Assembly: GCA_964451955.1 (NCBI GenBank)
Contig: CAYVKG010000004.1
Coordinates: 1 to 64,000 of the forward strand
Direction: 5' to 3'
Length of the DNA stretch: 64,000 nt
Source: JAPLNB01 sp964451955
GTDB taxonomy: Bacteria > Planctomycetota > Phycisphaerae > Tepidisphaerales > Tepidisphaeraceae
Positions 7,304 to 16,678 of the stretch are shown piece after piece. Below the pieces are notes generated by a model, which was given only the letters and a program-made list of their open reading frames with translations, was not told where the DNA came from and ran no database searches. Each line of letters begins with the position of its first letter. The first letter of the stretch is position 1. A program made the position numbers and the translations under genes.

Positions 7304-8383
7304 TCATCGGACGGTATACGCGATCGCCAATTGTTCCAGACGGTCATCCATGGCTTGGCATGCCGCCGCCGCATCGTATCGCGTGAGAATGGCGAACAGT
7401 TCGTCCTTGTACTTGGCGGGGTGTTCGATCCACCACGAATTCTGGAGTTGCGTGACGAGGCGGTCGACGTCGGCGGTGTCATAGAGACAGAGGGGGTGGA
7501 GCGAACTGGGCAGCAGTTCGGGATAACATGCGGCGTTGGGGAAGATGGGCCAACAGCCCAAGAGGAGTCCGCGGACGGCGTGGTGATCGTAATTGGCGTA
7601 AGGCCGGCCGGAGACGATGATGAATGCCTCGTGCAGGGCGCGGATTTGGCCTTCGTCATCGTCTTCGGCGATCGTGCGCCGAGGCAAATCGTCGGTCAAG
7701 CCCTCGACGGGGCCGACGGTGATCAGGTTGTATTTTTCCCGCCGATTGAGCATCGATAGCGCTTCGTTGAGCAATTGGGTGTTGGCGTTCCGGGTATCCA
7801 CAAACACCGCGCGGGGATCGCGGACGACCGTTTGTGCCTCGGCTATCTGGCGCGACAACGTCTGATCCACGGGGGGAGGCATGAACGCTGCCTTATCGGT
7901 AAGTTCCGGGACGGGGTCGTGTCCGGACAACTCCGGCAACTGTTCCACGAGCGCCTTGGCGCGTCTCAGGAAAGTTCGGCGGTGATACTGGGAGTTGAAC
8001 CACACTTCGGTGGCGGCGGCCGCCGTTGCGATGTTGACTACCTGCAGCGGGTTGTCCGGGGTTGAGCCGATCGGGGGGAGCTGATTGTCATGAAAATAGA
8101 CGACGGATGGCTTGTTGGTGAGTTCGGGGACAAACCGCAGCAGGTCTGCGAGGTTCATTGCTTCGGAACAGAACAGCACATCCACATGTCCCAGCCAGTG
8201 GCGCGAGATCTGCTCCCCGAACCAGTGGGCGGCAGCCGCCAGGCGTCTCTCAATGCGGCGAGGCGGCAGTTTCAGAATGGTCCAGCGATGCCGGCTATAC
8301 CGCAGGATGGTTTCCAGCATGGACTTCCTCGCGCCTCCATAGAAAGGTTCGAGTGCGAGGATGTCCAACTGCGGTATCTGCAT
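7304..8383 (-). CDS. DUF3524 / QTMAN-like glycosyltransferase
   Basis: The 359-residue protein begins ILALEPFYGGARKSMLET and continues with VDVLFCSEAMNLADLLRF and VVYFHDNQL. These are signatures of the DUF3524 N-terminal domain of tRNA-queuosine alpha-mannosyltransferase (GTDC1 in animals). The C-terminal half is a GT-B-type nucleotide-sugar-binding domain with 'GRPYANYDHHAVRGLLLGCWPIFPN' elements (residues about 265-290). By family the reaction would be transfer of mannose from GDP-mannose to queuosine in tRNA(Asp), but bacterial members are barely characterised, and transfer to another acceptor is possible. Only 96 bases separate it from the phosphoesterase gene downstream. Confidence 0.8.
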   Translation of the reverse strand: MQIPQLDILALEPFYGGARKSMLETILRYSRHRWTILKLPPRRIERRLAAAAHWFGEQISRHWLGHVDVLFCSEAMNLADLLRFVPELTNKPSVVYFHDNQLPPIGSTPDNPLQVVNIATAAAATEVWFNSQYHRRTFLRRAKALVEQLPELSGHDPVPELTDKAAFMPPPVDQTLSRQIAEAQTVVRDPRAVFVDTRNANTQLLNEALSMLNRREKYNLITVGPVEGLTDDLPRRTIAEDDDEGQIRALHEAFIIVSGRPYANYDHHAVRGLLLGCWPIFPNAACYPELLPSSLHPLCLYDTADVDRLVTQLQNSWWIEHPAKYKDELFAILTRYDAAAACQAMDDRLEQLAIAYTVR

Positions 8384-8461
8384 TGCTGCCCATTGTCGAT
8401 ACTCAATTCACCATTTTCAATCGTCTCGAAATGTGTCCGAGCCTCGCCGACGAATCCCGTC

Positions 8462-11400
8462 CTATTGCAGTATGCCGACGTTGTGAAACAGAGTCGCCAG
8501 CACGGTCTGTTCGGAATAGGCAACGTGCAGCTTCTGAACCCGTGTGTTTGCGAAATCCTGAATGCCCAACAAACCGCTCTGCCCGATGAACGCGGAGTCG
8601 CTCAAGAAGAAGTCGTCCGCATTCACGACGCCGTCGTAGTTGAAGTCTCCATTATACCATCCGCCCGCCTGGGTGATGTAACCCGCGTCGATGAGGAAGA
8701 AGTCATCCGCGTTCACAACGCCGTCGAGTGTCGCGTCCCCATTCCAGGTGCGTCGGGCCATCACATCGCCGGCCTGGTTCAGTCGCACGCCGACCCCTGT
8801 GAAACCGCTGGGATCATTCAGGGCGAGCGAGGAGATGATCGTCCCGCCGGCGATCAAGGCCGACACGCGTTCGACGGATTCTCCCTTTACGATGAGCGTC
8901 CGATCCAGGAGATCGAGTACCCCCCCACTCTCGATGGTCAATCCGTTGAGAACGAGCAGGCGTTCCGCGACGTTCCCAACCGCTACGGAACCGCGTCCTG
9001 TCACGCTCAACGCGAAGGCCTCGCCGCCGACCACGTCGAGCCTTTGGAGGGCGCCATTCGCGTCGATGGTGACGCCATCGGCGGGGACAAAACGGCCCCC
9101 GGTCTGATCCAACACCAGGCCTCCGCCCGCTGTTGCCCCCTTAACGAGGATTTGGCGAGTCATCATAGTTGCAAGCTTCTGCATCGGCAGGCCCGAAGCG
9201 TCGCTATTGTGCCACACGTCCAAATACGCTCCGACTTCCTTGACGTACACCCACCCGGTGCTCTCGACGACCAGCGGCCCAGGCGGCGTATTGTTTCTGA
9301 GCAGGCTGACGGCATCTCGGCCTGTCGCAACCGCAAGATCGAGCTTTCCGTCGCCGTCAAAATCGGCTGCTGCCAGCGATGCGGGACTGCGCCCCGTGCC
9401 ACATTCCCCCCCCACCGCGAATGCCCCATTTGCCTGGGCCAGCAGGACGCTTGCCTTGGCGTTGTTCCCATTCGTCACGGCCAGATCGATTCGCGCGTCC
9501 AGATTGAAGTCGCCAACCGCGACGGACATCGGGTACGTCCCGGTCGGATAATCCGTGCGATTTGAGAACGACCCGTTTCCCTTGTTCAGCAGGACGCTGA
9601 CGCTGTGGCTGTCGTAATTGGCCACCACGAGGTCGGCCTTGGCGTCGCCGTTCAGATCGCTCACCGCTACCGCAATCGGCGAACTCCCTGTGGCGTAATC
9701 CGTTTTTACAAAACCACTGCCCTTCCGGAGAAAGACGGTTACGAGATTGTCGGCGCCGCCCGGGTGATTTCCGCGATTCGCCACCGCCAGGTCCGCTTTG
9801 CCGTCGCCATTGAAGTCCCCCACCGCCACTGCCGATGGATGATGTCCGGCTGGATAGGCGGTACCCATGCCGAAAACACCTGGTCCTTCATTCATCAGGA
9901 CGTGCACCATTCCGCCCGCATCGTCCGCCAGGGCCAGATCCACCCTCCCGTCCCCGTTGAAATCGCCCGCCGCCAGCGACACCGGATCGCTCGCGCCGGT
10001 TTCGTAGTCAACGCCGGGCAGGAAGGCGCCGTCGCCGGTTCCCATCAGGACGGTGACCGTCCGTGCCGCGGTGTTCAGCACCGCCAGATCGAGGTCTCCG
10101 TCGCCGTCAATGTCCGCCGTCGTGACTGCTCTGGATTCCGCGCCTGTGGGATAGTCGACTCTGCTTCCGAAGACGCCGGCACCGAGGTTGAGCATGACAC
10201 TCGCGCTGCTGCCATCACCACCGCCGAATACTCCGCGGTTGGCGACCACCAGGTCCGGTTTTGCGTCGCCATTGAGGTCTGCGGCAATGACTGATCGCGG
10301 ATCGCTTCCGGTAGCGCCGTCCGCCCTTGCCGCGAAGGCTCCCGCGCCGATGTTGAGCAGAACCCCGACCGTGTTGTCGGCTGTGGCCACCGCCAGATCA
10401 GCTTTCCCGTCCCCGCTCAGATCCCCGCTCGCCAAGGCCACGGGCCACGCGCCCGCCCCATAGTCCGCCGCCCGAGAGAGAATGCCGCCCCCATTGTTCG
10501 TGAAGACGCTAACGCGATCGCTTCCATAATTGGCTACCGCAATATCCAGAGTTGCATCCTCATCAAATAATCCTGTGACCACCGATCGCGGATTCACGCC
10601 CGTGGCATAATCCACCGGCGGCGCGAACGCCCCGCTGCCCTTGTTCATGAACACGCTGATCGTATGCAGGTTGTAGTTCGCAACGACCAGGTCAGCCTTT
10701 GCGTCTCCGTTCAAGTCGCCGGACGTCAACGAGATCGACCCCCCGCCCGTTGCATAGGCGACTCGCGCCGAGAATGTCCCGTCCCCCTTGTTCAGCAATA
10801 CGCTGACCCCGCTGTCCGCGTAGTTTGGGAAGGTGCCCACATTCGCAACCGCCAGGTCCACCTTTCCATCCCCGTTCAGATCCTGCGCCACGACCGATCG
10901 CGGATAGCTTCCCGCCGCGTAGTCCGCCCTCGTCGGAAACGACCCGTCGCCGGCGTTCAGCAACACAGTCAGGGTTCCCCCGCCTGAGTTTGCAACGGCC
11001 AGGTCCGCCTTTCCATCTCCGTTTAGGTCACCCACCGCCACTGAGAAAGGCCGGCTTCCCGTGCCATAGCTAACCCGTGTCGCAGATGTCCCGTTTCCAT
11101 CGTTCAGGAGCACGCTCACGGTATCCGCGCCATAGTCGGCCGTTACCAGATCCGTCCGCCCATCACCGTTGAAATCTCCGATCGCGACGGACCAGGGTTC
11201 TTTGCCCGTCGCCCAGTCCACCTTCTCGGCAAAGGCCCCGCCGCCCCGATTGATGAGCGTGCTTAGCGTGTTTCCGCCCCGGTTCGCCGCTGCCAGGTCC
11301 GGCTTGCCATCTCCGTTCAGGTCTCCCACGACGAGTGAACTGGGATTCAGGCCCGTCGGGTATTCGGGCGCCGCGAGGAAACTTACCCCCCCCGCCGCCA

Positions 11401-11491
11401 GCAATCGCCGGCGCTCCAATGGTTCCGCCGCCACTGTCGCCATGCTCCTTCTGCGACCGCGCTGAATCCGTTCAGCCACGCGAACCTCCAT
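8462..11491 (-). CDS. Giant FG-GAP/VCBS repeat protein with dockerin-like C-terminus
   Basis: This 1009-residue protein has about fourteen copies, at roughly 45-50-residue spacing, of a calcium-binding motif of type GDLNGDGKPDLAVAN followed by VLLN. That is the FG-GAP/VCBS seven-blade propeller type, probably two propellers. The N-terminus has EPLERRRLLA, a planctomycete LEPR-XLL-like signature of large surface proteins, in place of a normal signal peptide. A beta-rich autotransporter-like segment follows the repeats, then a dockerin-like pair (DATLDGVVNADDFF and DFNYDGVVNADDFF). The ATG at 11491 has GGGGGA four bases upstream; the frame is open to 11551. It is likely exported and adhesive or scaffolding. 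It is divergent from the giant gene at 11816. Confidence 0.85.
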   Translation of the reverse strand: MEVRVAERIQRGRRRSMATVAAEPLERRRLLAAGGVSFLAAPEYPTGLNPSSLVVGDLNGDGKPDLAAANRGGNTLSTLINRGGGAFAEKVDWATGKEPWSVAIGDFNGDGRTDLVTADYGADTVSVLLNDGNGTSATRVSYGTGSRPFSVAVGDLNGDGKADLAVANSGGGTLTVLLNAGDGSFPTRADYAAGSYPRSVVAQDLNGDGKVDLAVANVGTFPNYADSGVSVLLNKGDGTFSARVAYATGGGSISLTSGDLNGDAKADLVVANYNLHTISVFMNKGSGAFAPPVDYATGVNPRSVVTGLFDEDATLDIAVANYGSDRVSVFTNNGGGILSRAADYGAGAWPVALASGDLSGDGKADLAVATADNTVGVLLNIGAGAFAARADGATGSDPRSVIAADLNGDAKPDLVVANRGVFGGGDGSSASVMLNLGAGVFGSRVDYPTGAESRAVTTADIDGDGDLDLAVLNTAARTVTVLMGTGDGAFLPGVDYETGASDPVSLAAGDFNGDGRVDLALADDAGGMVHVLMNEGPGVFGMGTAYPAGHHPSAVAVGDFNGDGKADLAVANRGNHPGGADNLVTVFLRKGSGFVKTDYATGSSPIAVAVSDLNGDAKADLVVANYDSHSVSVLLNKGNGSFSNRTDYPTGTYPMSVAVGDFNLDARIDLAVTNGNNAKASVLLAQANGAFAVGGECGTGRSPASLAAADFDGDGKLDLAVATGRDAVSLLRNNTPPGPLVVESTGWVYVKEVGAYLDVWHNSDASGLPMQKLATMMTRQILVKGATAGGGLVLDQTGGRFVPADGVTIDANGALQRLDVVGGEAFALSVTGRGSVAVGNVAERLLVLNGLTIESGGVLDLLDRTLIVKGESVERVSALIAGGTIISSLALNDPSGFTGVGVRLNQAGDVMARRTWNGDATLDGVVNADDFFLIDAGYITQAGGWYNGDFNYDGVVNADDFFLSDSAFIGQSGLLGIQDFANTRVQKLHVAYSEQTVLATLFHNVGILQ

Positions 11492-11815
11492 GTCTCCCCC
11501 GGACGGTCCATCTCCAGTTCTCCAATATACCCCCCCTACCGCGATCATCACAATACCGCCTCAACGGACAGCCCCGGACGCTCAGCGGCGACACGACTCG
11601 GATTCTGTTGCCGGATTTGCTTTGCGGCGAGCCGCCGAGCGGGTACGATGGGTTTTTGCATCAGGTCGCCATCGTGGGTCCCGATCATTTGTGGCCTCCT
11701 CATTGCCCGTACCCAATGGGATCCGGCTTAATCGTCTCCTCGAAGCGACCACAGATCCGTTGCGATGACAAGTTGATTGCGGGCGCCCTCAAGCCTCCGC
11801 GGAAGGAGCACAGCG
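11492..11815. other. Intergenic region shared by two giant surface-protein genes
   Basis: These 324 bases between the divergent starts hold no gene I can support. A leftward promoter is visible (next entry). On the rightward side I see a strong ribosome site (GGAAGGAG, about 9 bases before the ATG at 11816) but no convincing -35/-10 pair. Confidence 0.5.
11524..11553 (-). promoter_or_regulatory. Candidate promoter for the FG-GAP/dockerin gene
   Basis: Read leftward, TTGTGA (11553-11548) and TATATT (11529-11524) are 18 bases apart. The predicted start of transcription is about 26 bases upstream of the ATG at 11491. Confidence 0.45.
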
Positions 11816-14800
11816 ATGAAGTCGCCGAAGTGCCGCGTCGTTTGGGTTCTTCTGTCGGCCAGTGCCTCGGTCTTCATTGGCGCGCGGCTATGGGCCGACA
11901 CCGCAACGTTTACCGGCGACCAGGCTAATGGCATCCGATCTTCGCGCGATTTCTCTTCCAGCGTGACGCAACTGGATATCCTCCTGCTCAATGCGTGGAT
12001 CCACCCGTACGACACCGGACCGGCCATCGAGTTTTATCGGCAGGCAGCCAACGGAGGCGACCACACCGCGGGAAGCGGAGGCCACGGTGCGTACGGCGTC
12101 AACATCGGCATCGACGCGGATGTTGGCCCGTACGGGATCGAGGCCGCCGGTGGTTCAGGCATCTATGCGGCAAGTCTTGGCGGCAACGGAGGCAATGGAG
12201 GGGACGGGGCGCTGTTCGTCCCGGCGGGCAACGGCGGTTGGGGACGCCCCGGCGGCGCCGTCTCGGTCTATCTGAATGCCACGAATGGCGGGCGCTGGCC
12301 TCCGCCTGTGATCATCTCCAATGCGAACAATCGCGGAATCTATGCGATGAGCAATGGCGGGAAGGGTGGAAACGGCGGCGACGGGTACCTCGGTGGGACC
12401 GCCGGGGCCGGCGGCGGTGGAGGATATGGGGGAACGGTTGACCTCTTTACGAATGCAGGCGTCAAGACGCAAGGCTCCCAGGGCCATGGCCTCTATGCCG
12501 CCAGCCTCGGCGGAGCCAGCGGAAAAGCGGGATCATTCTACGGTGTGATCGGCGGCGGCGGGGATGCGGGCACGAGCGGCAAGGGCGGCATCGTCACCGT
12601 GGAGTCGCGAGGCGGAATCGAGACGGCGGGGCTTGACTCGCACGGAATACTGGCACAAAGCATCGGCGGCTTCGCGCCCGGCTCCGGCGGCGGAGGCGGA
12701 TTGATCGCATGGGGCGGCGACGATGGCGCCAGCGGGAACGGCAGTGCGGTGACCATCGACAATTATGGCGCCATCACCACGCTGGCCGCCAACTCGTATG
12801 CCATCTTCGGCCAGAGCATTGGGGGTGGAGGCGGAAACGCCGGCAGCACCGGGGGACTTGTTGCGATCGGTGGTGGCGGGTCCTCCGGAGGCAGCGCGGA
12901 CGCGGTCTCCGTCAGCAATCACTCTCGCCTGCTCACCTACGCCGACAATTCGCTCGGCATTGCCGCCCAGAGCATCGGCGGCGGCGGGGGCGCGGGGTCG
13001 GCTTCAGGTGGTCAGTTCGTCATTGGAGGCAAGGGCGGCAAGGGGGGCAGCGGGGGCAGCATCAACATTCTCAGCGCAGGGGCCATCTCCACCACCGGCG
13101 AAGCATCAGACGCCATCTTTGCCCAGAGCATCGGCGGCGGCGGCGGGCGCGCCAAGGCATCGGGGGGGAACTGGACGATCGGCGGTTCCGGGGGCGACGG
13201 CGGCGACTCCGGCAACGTCACCGTCGACAACTCCGGTTCCGTACTCACCAGCGGCATCGACGCCAGCGCCATCCTCGCACAAAGCATCGGTGGCGGCGGC
13301 GGCAGAGGCGCCAGCGTCGGAGGACTCGCCGCGGTCGGGGGAAAAGGCGGTGGCGGCGGAAATGGCGGATCCCTCTCCATCAACAACAGCGGCATCCTGA
13401 ACACCCGCGCGGATGGAGCCGTCGCCATCATCGCGCAAAGCATCGGCGGCGGGGGCGGAATCGGCGGTGGGACCGGGGGGCAATACAGCATCGGGGGCTC
13501 AGGCGGAAAGGGTGGCGCCGGCGGTCCCGTCTCGATCGAAAACGCCGGAAGCATCGCCACGCTCGGCCAGCAGGCCGACGCCCTCGTCGCCCAGAGCATC
13601 GGCGGCGGAGGCGGGCGGGGGAGAACCTCGGGCGGTTATTTCAATGTCGGCGGATCCGGCGGCGACGGCGGTAGCGGCGGCGACGTCACCGTTTTCAACC
13701 TCGCCAGCCTCTCCACCACCGGCTTCGAATCCTATGGCGCCTACGCGCAGAGCGCCGGCGGCGGAGGCGGACGAGGGGGCGCGGTGTATGGCCTGAGCGC
13801 GTTCGCTTCGGTGGGCATCGGCGGGAGCGGCGCCAAAGCCGGCCATGGCGGTCAGGTCGAACTCAACAGCGCGGAGAGTTACTACATCAGCACCGCCGGG
13901 GACCGATCCTACGCCCTGTTCGCTCAAAGCATCGGTGGCGGGGGCGGCGCGGGCGGCCGGGCCGCCTCGGCTGCGGGAGGCGTCCAGGCCAATGCCGCCG
14001 TCGCCATTGGTGGAACCGCCGGCGGCGGGGGCAGCGGCGGGATCGTCAATCTGAGCAGCCACAGCCACCTGATCACCCAAGGCCGATATGCCCACGCACT
14101 GGTCGCGCAGAGCATTGGCGGCGGCGGCGGCGCGGGCGGACACGCCATTGCCTCTTCCGCCACGGTCGGTGTGAAGAAACTGGCCATTTCCCTGACCGCC
14201 AGCATCGGAGGCTACGGGGGATGGGGCGGCGGCGGCGGCGAAGTCACCGTCAACACGTCCGGCGACATCGCCACCAACAGTTCCAACTCCGCCGGGATCG
14301 TTGCCCAGAGCATCGGCGGCGGCGGCGGAGCCGGCGGCAATGCTCTGAACTCCTCCATCGTCCTTGATGCAACGGCGCTGACCGAGACCATCGGTGGAAC
14401 CGGGGGCCTCGGCGGCTTCGGCGGGCCTGTGAATGTTTACAACAATGCCCGAATCAACACCCAAGGACATTCCTCCTACGGCCTGCTGGCGCAAAGCGTC
14501 GGGGGAGGCGGCGGCTCAGGAGGCACGGTCGTCGCCCTCAAGCTCGATCCCGTCGAACTCCTCTCCCAGGTCAATCCCTCCCCGGCGGACATCATCAAGT
14601 TCAACGTCACCTTCGACACGAGCTTGGGCGGGTCCGGCGGGAGCGGAGGAAACGGGGGCGCCCTGGACATTTCCAACAACGCCCCGGTCAGCACGCGGGG
14701 CATTCACGCTCACGGCGTGGTCGCTCAAAGCATCGGCGGCGGGGGTGGAGACAGCGGGCGCGAATACAACTGCGATTTCAAGGTCCTCCCCGAAGTCAAT

Positions 14801-16483
14801 GTTCTGCAGAAAGTCGCCGGGTCCATCGGCCTGAACACGAATATCACCTTGGGCAACACCTCCGGCGGATGGGGCGGCAACGGCGGCGCCATCGAGGCCA
14901 CCAACGCCGCCTCCATCTCCACCACCGGCGATTTCGCAAATGGCATTCTTGCCCAGAGCGTGGGCGGGGGTGGCGGTACGGCCGTGGCTGCCGTCGAGGA
15001 CACTTTTGGGCTCATCGCCGCGGCCATCTCCCCGATGACTCTCAAGCGCAGCCGGGCTGCCGCCGGAGGCGCGGGAGACGTAACCGTTAGCAGCGTTCGG
15101 TTCCCACAGATCTCCGGCTCCGACGACGTCCGGATCGTCACGTCGGGCGGATTCGCGCACGGAATCCTCGCGCAGAGCGTCGCGGGCGGGGGCGGGTTTG
15201 CCGGCATCAGCGAACAGGCCGGCATCAGCGCCCTTGACGGCAATTCCGCCGCCTCCGGGGTTGCTTTCAGCGGCCGCTCCGGCCTCGGGACAGGCTTTGC
15301 CGGAAGCGCCGGCGGCGCGGGCCATAGCGGGGCCGTCACCGTCAACTGCGTAGACAGCGGCGTCCTCACCTCGGGTTACCTGTCGCATGCCATCTTTGCA
15401 CAAAGCGTCGCGGGACTCGGCCGCGCTGCCGCGGTCACCGTCAATGTCATGGCCGCCAACATCGCCGCCAACGGGGTGGACTCCCATGGGATTCTCGCTC
15501 AGAGCCTGGGCGGTGCCGCTCGCGGCGACATTTCCATCGAGATCTTTGATGCCGCGACCGTCGTCAGGGGCGGATCGGGAAACGCCGCCGGCGTCTGTCT
15601 GGATGGCGGAGCAAACAACAAGTTGAAGAACGCAGGCACTCTCTCCGCGAGCAGTGGTCTGGCCATCTACGGGACCGCCGGGAACGACGTCATCGAGAAC
15701 CTCGGAACCGTCACCGGCAACGTGATCCTCGGCGCGGGCTCCAATTCCTTTACCAACCAGCCGGGCGCCATCTTCAATCCAGGCCCGCGCGTCGAACTGG
15801 GCACAAGCCAGCAGTTCGCGAATGGCGGCGTGTTGTCCCCCGGCGGGCTGGGGATCATCACCACCACGACTTTGGTTGGCAACCTGGCCCAGTCGCGATC
15901 CGGCACCCTCGAGATCGAGCTTGCCGGGGCCAGTTCATTTGATCGACTGATCGTCGAAGGCGGAGGCTACCCGGGCGCCCTGACCAGCGTTGAGGGAACT
16001 CTTCAGGTCAAGTACCTCAACGGCTTCAAGCCGGCGGCCGGAGCGAGCTTCGACATTGTCTCCGTATCCATGGCCAGCCTCGAGTGCAAACTATCGCTGG
16101 CCCGCGGGATGCGTGTCAGTAGCTCGATCAACGCTGGTTCCCTTGTGTATCTCCAGCCAAGTTGTGCCAACGGCGTTCTGCGTTTGACCGCCACCAAAGC
16201 CCTCTCCGGCGACGCCGACCTGGACGGCGATGTCGATGCGGCTGACTACGCGATTCTCGACGCGAGTTATCACAGCCAACCCCGCGATTTCAAATACGCC
16301 AGTGGTGATTTCAACCTTGACGGCGTCATCGACGCCGACGATTTTTTCATCATCGACTGGGCGTTCATCTCGCGCTCGAACAAGACCATCGCGGCGGCTC
16401 GGCTCGTCCACGTGCCGGAACCCTCGGGATTCGCGGTGTTCGCCCTGGCGGGGCTGCTGGCATGTCGTCGGCGATCCCGCTGA
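11816..16483 (+). CDS. Giant AQSIGGGGG-repeat protein with dockerin and PEP-CTERM signal
   Basis: The protein of 1555 residues has a signal peptide (MKSPKCRVVWVLL..., cleavage near GARLWA) and then at least seventeen copies of a Gly-rich repeat, each about 50 residues and centred on (A/G)(I/L)xAQSIGGGGG followed by a beta-rich segment. This is the repeat style of autotransporter passenger beta-helices. No beta-barrel follows. The C-terminus has a dockerin-like pair (DADLDGDVDAADYA, DFNLDGVIDADDFF) and a textbook PEP-CTERM tail: VPEPS, a hydrophobic helix and CRRRSR. It should be exported, processed by an exosortase and anchored or released at the surface. The start is set by the ribosome site GGAAGGAG. 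Confidence 0.88.
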   Translation: MKSPKCRVVWVLLSASASVFIGARLWADTATFTGDQANGIRSSRDFSSSVTQLDILLLNAWIHPYDTGPAIEFYRQAANGGDHTAGSGGHGAYGVNIGIDADVGPYGIEAAGGSGIYAASLGGNGGNGGDGALFVPAGNGGWGRPGGAVSVYLNATNGGRWPPPVIISNANNRGIYAMSNGGKGGNGGDGYLGGTAGAGGGGGYGGTVDLFTNAGVKTQGSQGHGLYAASLGGASGKAGSFYGVIGGGGDAGTSGKGGIVTVESRGGIETAGLDSHGILAQSIGGFAPGSGGGGGLIAWGGDDGASGNGSAVTIDNYGAITTLAANSYAIFGQSIGGGGGNAGSTGGLVAIGGGGSSGGSADAVSVSNHSRLLTYADNSLGIAAQSIGGGGGAGSASGGQFVIGGKGGKGGSGGSINILSAGAISTTGEASDAIFAQSIGGGGGRAKASGGNWTIGGSGGDGGDSGNVTVDNSGSVLTSGIDASAILAQSIGGGGGRGASVGGLAAVGGKGGGGGNGGSLSINNSGILNTRADGAVAIIAQSIGGGGGIGGGTGGQYSIGGSGGKGGAGGPVSIENAGSIATLGQQADALVAQSIGGGGGRGRTSGGYFNVGGSGGDGGSGGDVTVFNLASLSTTGFESYGAYAQSAGGGGGRGGAVYGLSAFASVGIGGSGAKAGHGGQVELNSAESYYISTAGDRSYALFAQSIGGGGGAGGRAASAAGGVQANAAVAIGGTAGGGGSGGIVNLSSHSHLITQGRYAHALVAQSIGGGGGAGGHAIASSATVGVKKLAISLTASIGGYGGWGGGGGEVTVNTSGDIATNSSNSAGIVAQSIGGGGGAGGNALNSSIVLDATALTETIGGTGGLGGFGGPVNVYNNARINTQGHSSYGLLAQSVGGGGGSGGTVVALKLDPVELLSQVNPSPADIIKFNVTFDTSLGGSGGSGGNGGALDISNNAPVSTRGIHAHGVVAQSIGGGGGDSGREYNCDFKVLPEVNVLQKVAGSIGLNTNITLGNTSGGWGGNGGAIEATNAASISTTGDFANGILAQSVGGGGGTAVAAVEDTFGLIAAAISPMTLKRSRAAAGGAGDVTVSSVRFPQISGSDDVRIVTSGGFAHGILAQSVAGGGGFAGISEQAGISALDGNSAASGVAFSGRSGLGTGFAGSAGGAGHSGAVTVNCVDSGVLTSGYLSHAIFAQSVAGLGRAAAVTVNVMAANIAANGVDSHGILAQSLGGAARGDISIEIFDAATVVRGGSGNAAGVCLDGGANNKLKNAGTLSASSGLAIYGTAGNDVIENLGTVTGNVILGAGSNSFTNQPGAIFNPGPRVELGTSQQFANGGVLSPGGLGIITTTTLVGNLAQSRSGTLEIELAGASSFDRLIVEGGGYPGALTSVEGTLQVKYLNGFKPAAGASFDIVSVSMASLECKLSLARGMRVSSSINAGSLVYLQPSCANGVLRLTATKALSGDADLDGDVDAADYAILDASYHSQPRDFKYASGDFNLDGVIDADDFFIIDWAFISRSNKTIAAARLVHVPEPSGFAVFALAGLLACRRRSR

Positions 16484-16678
16484 TGATACCTGTCTTGATG
16501 GCATTGATCCGATTGGACTGGTGGCGGAGATGGCGGCCGCCTTTCTGATAGCCAGCCGGTCTTTGATGTGTTGCCGCTGGAAGATGGGCGGCAAGCGCGG
16601 GTCTGCGGCCGCGTTTTTGACAACCCCCGGCTGTTCCGATAGCATTTTCCGCTTTCCCTGATCTGGAGGATCTTAACA

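Noticed and set aside
12709..13674. Arg-rich plus-strand frame inside the giant QSIGGGGG gene
   Set aside because: It is a frame-shifted reading of Gly-rich codons; the main frame has a signal peptide, regular repeats and a PEP-CTERM end.
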